From: Chitinophagaceae bacterium UBA1930
Lineage (GTDB): Bacteria; Bacteroidota; Bacteroidia; Chitinophagales; Chitinophagaceae
Reading direction: 5' to 3'
Length of the DNA: 64,000 nucleotides
NCBI GenBank assembly: GCA_002337145.1
Contig: DDFK01000003.1
Span: 124,001 to 188,000, forward strand
Part shown: positions 58,708 to 64,000 of the stretch, piece after piece
Position numbering within the stretch: position 1 is the stretch's first letter
Layout of the letters: each line of letters begins with the position of its first letter
Notes under the pieces: model-generated
Told to the model about the DNA's origin: nothing
Database searches by the model: none
Seen by the model: the letters and a program-made list of their open reading frames with translations, nothing else
Position numbers and translations under genes: made by a program

Positions 58708-60072
58708 CTAAAACAGTGCCTGGTACACTTCGTGCACCTGTGCCACGGCAATTACCTGTATTTTGTACCCCTTGGGGTTAAAGCTTTTTTTGTTGTACTT
58801 GCTTACAAATATTTTTTCAAAGCCCAGTTTCTCTGCCTCGGCAATGCGTTGTTCAATCCGGTTCACTGCACGTATTTCGCCATTCAACCCAACTTCGCCG
58901 GCAAAGCAAACATGGTGTGGTAAAGGCACGTCTTCATAGCTTGAGAGCAGTGCACAGATAACGGCCAGGTCTATAGATGGGTCTTCTACTTTTAGCCCGC
59001 CAGCAATATTTACAAACACATCTTTGGTTCCTAATTGAAAGCCGCCACGTTTTTCCAGTACTGCAAGCAGCAGTTGCAGTCTTCTTAAATCAAACCCGCT
59101 TACGGTACGTTGGGGCGTACCGTAAACGCTTTGCGTAACCAGTGCCTGTACTTCTATCAGCAACGGACGCATACCTTCCATTGTTGCTGCAATACCACTT
59201 CCGCTCAACTGTTCGTCACGTTGTGCTATCAGTATTTCAGAAGGGTTGGTCACCACACGCATGCCATCGCCCGTCATTTCATAAATGCCCAGTTCCGAAG
59301 TGCTACCAAAACGGTTTTTCAATGTCCTTAAAATACGGTAGGCATAATGCCTGTCGCCTTCAAACTGCAATACGGTATCCACCATATGCTCCAATATTTT
59401 CGGGCCTGCAATGGCACCGTCTTTTGTAATGTGCCCAATTAAAAAAACCGGCGTACCTGTTTCTTTGGCATAGCGTTGAAACTCTGCTGCACATTCCCTT
59501 ATCTGGCTAATGCTGCCAGCGGAAGAGTCAATGATATTGCTTTGCAATGTCTGTATACTGTCTACAATAACCAGTTGCGGTTTCAGTTTTTTTATCTCCT
59601 GAAAAATGGTTTGTGTAGCTGTTTCGGTAAGCAGGTAAAAGTTTTCGTTAGCTATTTTCAATCTATCGGCCCGCATTTTAATTTGCTGTTCACTCTCCTC
59701 ACCACTTATGTACAGCACTACATGCTGCTTCATCATTAACCCGTGCTGCAAAAACAAGGTGCTTTTACCAATGCCGGGTTCGCCTGCAACCAATACAATG
59801 CTACCGGGCACAATGCCGCCACCCAGTACACGGTTCAGTTCTTCATCGGTTGTTACAATCCTTTTTTCTTCGGTATGCGTTACATCGCTTAAGGCAATAG
59901 CCTTGCTTTGTTTGCGTTCATCCATATAGCCTTTCCATGTTTCTTCTTTGCCTTTGTCAATCACTTCTTCCACAAAGGTGTTCCACTCGTTGCAGCTTGG
60001 GCACTTGCCTAACCATTTTGCACTTTCATAACCACAGTTACTACAGAAGAATGCTGTTTTAATTTTAGCCAT
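58708..60072 (-). CDS. radA: DNA repair protein RadA
   Basis: RadA is a RecA-like ATPase that helps branch migration during recombination. The 454 residues include the N-terminal zinc finger CSNCGYESAKWLGKCPSCNEW, Walker A GEPGIGKST, Walker B QLVIVDSIQTL, the RadA-specific KNRFG, and a C-terminal Lon-protease-like domain (FQLGTKDVFVNIAGGLKVEDPSIDLAV and VGLNGEIRAVNRIEQRI). Start and length are normal. A 48-bp repeat ends 43 bases upstream of the ATG. Confidence 0.96.
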   Translation of the reverse strand: MAKIKTAFFCSNCGYESAKWLGKCPSCNEWNTFVEEVIDKGKEETWKGYMDERKQSKAIALSDVTHTEEKRIVTTDEELNRVLGGGIVPGSIVLVAGEPGIGKSTLFLQHGLMMKQHVVLYISGEESEQQIKMRADRLKIANENFYLLTETATQTIFQEIKKLKPQLVIVDSIQTLQSNIIDSSAGSISQIRECAAEFQRYAKETGTPVFLIGHITKDGAIAGPKILEHMVDTVLQFEGDRHYAYRILRTLKNRFGSTSELGIYEMTGDGMRVVTNPSEILIAQRDEQLSGSGIAATMEGMRPLLIEVQALVTQSVYGTPQRTVSGFDLRRLQLLLAVLEKRGGFQLGTKDVFVNIAGGLKVEDPSIDLAVICALLSSYEDVPLPHHVCFAGEVGLNGEIRAVNRIEQRIAEAEKLGFEKIFVSKYNKKSFNPKGYKIQVIAVAQVHEVYQALF

Positions 60073-60114
60073 GCGATAAAGATAATTGTAGCCATTAATG
60101 TGAAGGAAAATTTA

Positions 60115-60162
60115 TGTTGCCAGCTGATGAACAGGAATAGGCTGTTGTGGCGTCGCACCCAT
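60115..60162 (-). repeat. 48-bp interspersed repeat, copy 5 (minus orientation)
   Basis: The reverse complement begins ATGGGTGCGACGCCAC and ends GCTGGCAACA, again 48 bases. It lies upstream of radA in the same orientation as radA transcription. Confidence 0.75.
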
Positions 60163-60507
60163 GAGCAGGTATAATATGCCTGAATTTTTAAAGTTGTTGC
60201 TGTAGCGTTTCAATATTTAGGTAAGGGCGTTTTATGCTTAGCTGTCATTCTAAAAGCATGCCTACCCGCATGTAAAAGGTAGTGATTTGTTCCTTTAAAA
60301 CCTTTGTTTCCACAAACGCAAAAGGGTTAGCATTTCTGCTAACCCCCTTACTTACTAACCCATTAAATTCTATTGCTAAATTACAATTTAAGCCCAAATT
60401 GCAAAATCTTTTTTTGGCTTTGTGTAAAACTTAATACGCATAAAATCCGGCTTTTGCCACGGTTTTACACTCTGGCCCATTTATGAGGAAACAGGCATTA
60501 AAAACAA

Positions 60508-60534
60508 AAAAATCATTGATAATCAATGATTTTT
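60508..60534. terminator. Terminator after the RNase G gene
   Basis: AAATCATTGAT and ATCAATGATTT pair around A, with runs of A and T on either side, so it can work in either direction. Confidence 0.85.
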
Positions 60535-60551
60535 ATAAATATTTTTGAAGC

Positions 60552-62099
60552 TTAAAATTTTATTTCCTCTTCATGCTGGTCAAAAAAATGGAACTCAACA
60601 ATGTGGTAATTGGTGTTTGGCTGCACCTTTAAGTTGATTTTGTATTTTTTCTTCCATCTTTTGGCAATAGAAGTAAAGAAACCCTTGGTCAGGTGGGAAT
60701 AAACAATCGGATTTACCACCAAACTGAGGTTTTTGTGGGAATGAGTAGTCAAATAATGCAGGCGTTTTTCAATTTCGTCCTCTAATAGCAGGGTCGAAGT
60801 TATTTTTCCGCTTCCGTTGCAAACCGGGCAAACTTCTGAAGTGTTGATATTTACTTCTGGCCTCATCCGCTGGCGGGTAATCTGCATCAGGCCAAATTTG
60901 GAAATTGGCAGTACGGCATGTTTTGCCCTGTCTGCTTTCATGTATTCTTCCATTGCCTCTTGCAGCTTCCGTCTGTTATCAGGCAGCTTCATGTCTATAA
61001 AATCCACCACAATAATGCCCCCGATATCTCTTAATCTAAGTTGGGTGGCAATTTCTGCTGCGGCTTCCAGATTGGTCTGCAAGGCATTTTCCTCCTGGCT
61101 GTTGCTCACGCTTTTGTAGCCACTGTTCACGTCCACCACATGCAGTGCTTCCGTATGTTCAATAATCAGGTACGCACCACTTGGCAGGTTTACGGTTTTA
61201 CCAAAAGAGCTTTTAACCTGTTTGGTAATGCCATAGGTATCAAATAACGGTGTGCCATTGCTATGAAAGGAAACTATATCTGCCTTATCTGGGGCAATAC
61301 GTTGTATATAACTTTTGGTATCGTTATAAATATTCCTGTCGTTTATAACAATCTTGTTGAAATCCACACTCAGTAAATCACGCAGTATGCTGGTGGTTTT
61401 TGTTTGCTCGCTCAGGATTTTTGCGGGAGCTTCTGCCCCTCTCAGATTTTCCTGAATGGTTTTCCAGGTATTTACAAGGTCCAATAAATCCTGGTGCAGT
61501 TCGGCTGTGCTTTTGCCCTCGGCAGCGGTACGCACAATTACGCCAAAGTTTTTGGGGCGTATGGCTTCCACAATTTTGTGTAGGCGTTTCCTTTCTTCGC
61601 TTGAGTGTATCTTTTTGGATACGGCAACTATTTCATTAAAGGGGGTCACTACCACAAACCTTCCTGGCAGGCTCAGTTCGCAGCTTAGCCTCGGTCCTTT
61701 TGCTGCAATCGGTTCCTTTAAAATCTGTACCAAAACATTGGGTTTACCGTTTAGTACTTCATTTATTTTGCCTGTCTTTACAATTTCTGGTTCTATCTGG
61801 AACTTGGCAAAATCGTAGCTGCCGCTCACATCATTCATGGCCACTTGCGTGAACTTTAGAATGGATTTGGCAAAAGGCGACAGGTCGGTATAATGCAAAA
61901 ACGCATCTTTCTCAAAACCAACATCCACAAATGCTGCATTTAAGCCCGGTATCAGTTTCTTTACCTTACCAAGGTATAGGTCGCCAACACCAAAATTGGC
62001 ATCCGTTTTATCATTGTGCAGCTCAACCAATTTTTTATCTTCCAACAAAGCAATCTCTACACCTGTTGGAGCTACATTAATAATTAATTCTTTGTTCAC
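60552..62099 (-). CDS. rng: Ribonuclease G (RNase E/G family)
   Basis: RNase E/G is a single-strand-specific endoribonuclease for rRNA maturation and mRNA decay. The GTG at 62099 (NKELIINVAPTGVEIALLEDKK) is the typical start in Bacteroidota. The frame extends further upstream but without similarity. The 515 residues include an S1-like RNA-binding part (GDLYLGKVKKLIPGLNAAFVDVGFEKDAFLHYTDL), the catalytic DNase I-like domain (LRDIGGIIVVDFIDM) and the zinc-link CPVCNGSGK. It sits next to the bS22-like, TPR, HU and mutY genes, a cluster conserved in Bacteroidota. Confidence 0.94.
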   Translation of the reverse strand: MNKELIINVAPTGVEIALLEDKKLVELHNDKTDANFGVGDLYLGKVKKLIPGLNAAFVDVGFEKDAFLHYTDLSPFAKSILKFTQVAMNDVSGSYDFAKFQIEPEIVKTGKINEVLNGKPNVLVQILKEPIAAKGPRLSCELSLPGRFVVVTPFNEIVAVSKKIHSSEERKRLHKIVEAIRPKNFGVIVRTAAEGKSTAELHQDLLDLVNTWKTIQENLRGAEAPAKILSEQTKTTSILRDLLSVDFNKIVINDRNIYNDTKSYIQRIAPDKADIVSFHSNGTPLFDTYGITKQVKSSFGKTVNLPSGAYLIIEHTEALHVVDVNSGYKSVSNSQEENALQTNLEAAAEIATQLRLRDIGGIIVVDFIDMKLPDNRRKLQEAMEEYMKADRAKHAVLPISKFGLMQITRQRMRPEVNINTSEVCPVCNGSGKITSTLLLEDEIEKRLHYLTTHSHKNLSLVVNPIVYSHLTKGFFTSIAKRWKKKYKINLKVQPNTNYHIVEFHFFDQHEEEIKF

Positions 62100-62238
62100 A
62101 AAATTTGCAACTTTTAAAATACACGAAGACACACCCCAAGTGCGGGGTAATCTAAAAATCACCTCAAAGTAACTGCCACGGAAAGGAAGGAAAAGGTAAA
62201 GTTGCAGCGTGGAGAATCTGGCAAATACTGTTTAGTGT

Positions 62239-62272
62239 ATAAACCCGTACAGTTTTAAGCTGTACGGGTTTA
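62239..62272 (-). terminator. Terminator after the bS22-like gene
   Basis: TAAACCCGTACAG and CTGTACGGGTTTA form a 13-bp stem. On the minus strand it follows the stop at 62295 by about 22 bases. It separates that gene from rng. Confidence 0.85.
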
Positions 62273-62294
62273 TCAATAAGTCATTTATAAGAAA

Positions 62295-62390
62295 CTATTT
62301 ATTCTTTTTCTTATGACGGTTTTTTCTTAAACGTTTTTTACGTTTGTGTGTAGCGATTTTATGACGCTTTCTCTTTTTACCACAAGGCAT
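62295..62390 (-). CDS. Small basic ribosomal protein-like gene (AURKAIP1/COX24 domain, bS22-like)
   Basis: A 31-residue frame, too short for most gene finders, reads MPCGKKRKRHKIATHKRKKR followed by LRKNRHKKKNK. Very basic proteins of this kind in Bacteroidota belong to the AURKAIP1/COX24 domain family (DUF1713), related to bacterial ribosomal protein bS22 and to mitochondrial mS38. The near-total Lys/Arg/His content and a terminator just after the stop support a real gene. It probably binds 16S rRNA, which is inferred from the family. Confidence 0.85.
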   Translation of the reverse strand: MPCGKKRKRHKIATHKRKKRLRKNRHKKKNK

Positions 62391-62506
62391 ACAAGATCCG
62401 GTTTTAATGCTGTTAAAAAAATATGTTTATAAAAATCCCAAATAGGAAAATTCCATTTTTGTTATTGTTGCTGGCGTAATTGGTACATCCTGCCATCAAC
62501 AATGTC

Positions 62507-63358
62507 TCAACCTTTCAGTTGTTTGATCCTGTCATCAAGTTCTTTTTTTGCTTCAGGGTTTGCTATGAATTTCTTTACCACTTCGTACCATTTAATGGCA
62601 TTTTCCTTGTCGCCTTTCAAATCATAGCATTCGGCCAAATGAAGCATTGCTTCCAGATCGGTTGGTTGCTTCTTTACAATAATGCTGAACCTTTCGATTG
62701 CCTTATCGTATTGCCCGCTTTTTTTGCCCCCCAAACCAAGCACCAGTTGTGCATACAGGTTATCGGGGTTCCTTTCGGCAATTGCCCTTACAGGCAAGAT
62801 CCCTTCCATTGGATTGTCGGAAATATTGCCCAGGATATAGCATGCACCCAATCCAATTTTGCTACTATCGTTTGCCGGGTTTATCTCCAATGCTTTCTGT
62901 AAAAGAGCTTTTGCATTCTCTGCCAACCAGTGCTGCATATCCGGTTCGCCCGATGCTAACAGGTTATCTACATACAGTTGGGCGGCAAATGTGAGGCTTT
63001 TTTCTGAATTATCCAACTTTGCGGCTTCGCCAGTGTACCAGGCATACAAAAGATACACTTTTGCAGAGTCTTTCCAGAACCTGGCCAATTGGTGGTAAAC
63101 GTGCAGTTGCTGTTCTTTCACGTCGCCCCTAACCACACTGTTTTCAAGTGCAGCCAAGCGTTGTTGCTGGTCGGTGGTGATGGTTTTTTTGGCCTCGGTG
63201 AGGATGTCGTTGAACTGGAAGGAGTGGTCATGACCAGCCTCAGCAGTTTGTGTTGGTTTGTTGTCCCTTTTACTGGGGGCAACCGTTTTTCCGAAAAAAA
63301 ACAGTCCCACAAACAATACCAACCCACTTATTACAAGAATTAACTGCTGACGTTTCAC
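62507..63358 (-). CDS. Tetratricopeptide-repeat membrane-anchored protein
   Basis: This 283-residue protein has an N-terminal membrane anchor (LILVISGLVLFVGLFFFG), then a linker and TPR helices: AENAKALLQKALEINPANDSSKIGLGACY, NPDNLYAQLVLGLGGKKSGQYDKAIERFSIIVKKQPTD and LAECYDLKGDKENAIKWYEVV. TPRs mediate protein contacts. The partner is unknown. It lies between the bS22-like gene and HU, an arrangement common in Bacteroidota, and 21 bases separate it from the HU stop. Confidence 0.88.
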   Translation of the reverse strand: MKRQQLILVISGLVLFVGLFFFGKTVAPSKRDNKPTQTAEAGHDHSFQFNDILTEAKKTITTDQQQRLAALENSVVRGDVKEQQLHVYHQLARFWKDSAKVYLLYAWYTGEAAKLDNSEKSLTFAAQLYVDNLLASGEPDMQHWLAENAKALLQKALEINPANDSSKIGLGACYILGNISDNPMEGILPVRAIAERNPDNLYAQLVLGLGGKKSGQYDKAIERFSIIVKKQPTDLEAMLHLAECYDLKGDKENAIKWYEVVKKFIANPEAKKELDDRIKQLKG

Positions 63359-63379
63359 TCAAAAAAATTTGCCGCAAAG

Positions 63380-63670
63380 TTACTCTGCCTTGTGTTTGCT
63401 TTTTACTTCTGCCACAAATTCTTTTGCGGGTTTAAATGCAGGGATAAAGTGTTCGGGAATATGAACAGCTGTGTTCTTTTTAATGTTCCGCCCAATTTTG
63501 GCAGCCCGTTTTTTGGTAATGAAACTGCCAAAACCACGTATGTAGATATTTTGTCCGGCGGCTAGGCTTTCTTTCACTTCCTTGATCATTGTTTCAATGG
63601 TTACCAGTACATCCACCTTCGGGATTCCCGTTTTGTCGGAGATGTTTGTAATTAAGTCTGACTTTCTCAT
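63380..63670 (-). CDS. HU/IHF-family DNA-binding protein
   Basis: This 96-residue histone-like protein has MRKSDLITNISDKTGIPKVDVLVTIETMIKEV, then the beta-arm region IYIRGFGSFITKKRAAKIGRNIKKNTAVHIPEHFIPAFKPAKEF. The Pro in the arm (HIPEHFIPAF) marks the DNA-kinking residue. These proteins bend and compact DNA. The gene is divergent from mutY and is transcribed toward the TPR gene. HU and IHF cannot be told apart here. Confidence 0.92.
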   Translation of the reverse strand: MRKSDLITNISDKTGIPKVDVLVTIETMIKEVKESLAAGQNIYIRGFGSFITKKRAAKIGRNIKKNTAVHIPEHFIPAFKPAKEFVAEVKSKHKAE

Positions 63671-63874
63671 TTAAAGGGTTTTTGTTTCAAGCAATTGTTA
63701 GAGACTCTAAAATAAAACAAACTATTTGGCATTTACAAGAAAAAGGTACAGATTTTTAAAGCCTGCAAAGAGCCGCAAAAAACGTAAAAAACAGGCCATT
63801 ATACCGTATATATTGGCATTCTTTTTTCCTGGATGAACCTTTGTTTGCCAAATAAGTTATTGTTTTGTACATAC

Positions 63875-64000
63875 ATGAAAAGCAGTTTTACCCGGTTATT
63901 GATGGAGTGGCATACAAAGGCCAACAAAAGGCAAATGCCATGGAAAGGAGAAAAAGACCCATACAAGATATGGCTGAGTGAAGTGATTTTACAACAAACA
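63875..64000 (+). CDS. mutY: Adenine DNA glycosylase MutY (N-terminal fragment, cut by the window end)
   Basis: The ATG at 63875 begins a frame that stays open to the end of the window (42 residues): KSSFTRLLMEWHTKANKRQM, then PWKGEKDPYKIWLSEVILQQT. The WHxxNxRxxPWK, DPYKIWLSE and EVILQQT segments match the start of MutY, which removes adenine mispaired with 8-oxoguanine. The catalytic Glu and the Fe-S cluster region lie beyond the window. Confidence 0.9.
   Translation, partial: MKSSFTRLLMEWHTKANKRQMPWKGEKDPYKIWLSEVILQQT

Larger units (their letters stand above)
60073..60551. other. Intergenic region between radA and RNase G
   Basis: I see no gene. It holds a 48-bp repeat copy (60115-60162), a hairpin GGGTTAGCA/TGCTAACCC with a TTTC loop (60324-60345) that ends CCCTTTTG on the minus strand, and a terminator at 60508-60534. 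The rest is A+T-rich with no recognised feature. Confidence 0.5.

Noticed and set aside
61456..61818. Plus-strand open frame of 120 codons within the RNase G gene
   Set aside because: It is antisense to the catalytic region of rng, with no start context or recognised domain.

Overview
This window reads as chromosomal DNA of a Bacteroidota bacterium, most likely of the Chitinophagaceae or a close relative. The support is a gldKLMN type IX secretion/gliding cluster, the ftsX–DUF3098–uppP order, the RNase G–bS22-like–TPR–HU–mutY order, an arginine operon that uses an acyl-ornithine carbamoyltransferase (argF'), many SCKK-type lipoprotein signals, and promoters of the TTTG-N19-TANNTTTG type seen most clearly in front of gldK. 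No tRNA, rRNA, CRISPR array, transposase or prophage was seen.

Layout. 1-4.5 kb: an A+T-rich partial gene of unknown function, ruvB, an NAD(P)-binding protein and two coupled lipoproteins. 4.6-6.9 kb: a MarR regulator, its two palindromic operators and two oxidoreductases. 7-9.8 kb: a three-gene cassette of an Lgt-like membrane transferase, a radical SAM enzyme resembling tetraether lipid synthase, and a small membrane protein. 9.8-14.4 kb: an M23 peptidase, a Tricorn-like protease and an EamA transporter. 14.5-17.5 kb: leuS with an A+T-rich internal insertion. 17.8-22.2 kb: ftsX, DUF3098, uppP, MFS and MBL genes. 22.3-27.3 kb: gldKLMN. 27.5-39.8 kb: DUF255, hemD, DUF4271, a Spy-like protein, two pseudouridine synthases, mfd and small envelope proteins. 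39.8-44.7 kb: gyrB with a LolA-like gene, yidD and two paralogous envelope proteins. 44.9-54.7 kb: rimM and the whole arginine operon (GNAT-argG-argC-argD-argF'-argB-argE-argH). 55.2-64 kb: two glutathione peroxidases, a beta-helix lipoprotein, comF, radA, rng, a bS22-like small protein, TPR, HU and the start of mutY.

The most unusual content is repetitive. A 446-bp unit carrying a DUF559 nuclease ORF lies between inverted copies of a 21-bp GC-rich palindromic repeat and is fused in frame to argB. Three further copies of that repeat sit immediately upstream of argD and of the EamA gene and in frame inside argC. leuS carries a separate insertion whose sequence resembles the DUF559 core. A second family, exactly 48 bp long with conserved ends and a variable middle, occurs five times, always between genes. 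Other elements are a hairpin repeat with compensatory changes (two copies), degenerate heptamer tandem arrays, one of them inside argF', and a composite repeat upstream of the arginine operon. The arginine operon is a particular hot spot.

Functionally, the arginine genes form a complete route that probably uses N-succinylated intermediates and a GNAT protein for the first step. gldKLMN builds the T9SS motor and ring. The Lgt-like/radical SAM cassette is a candidate undescribed lipid-modification system.
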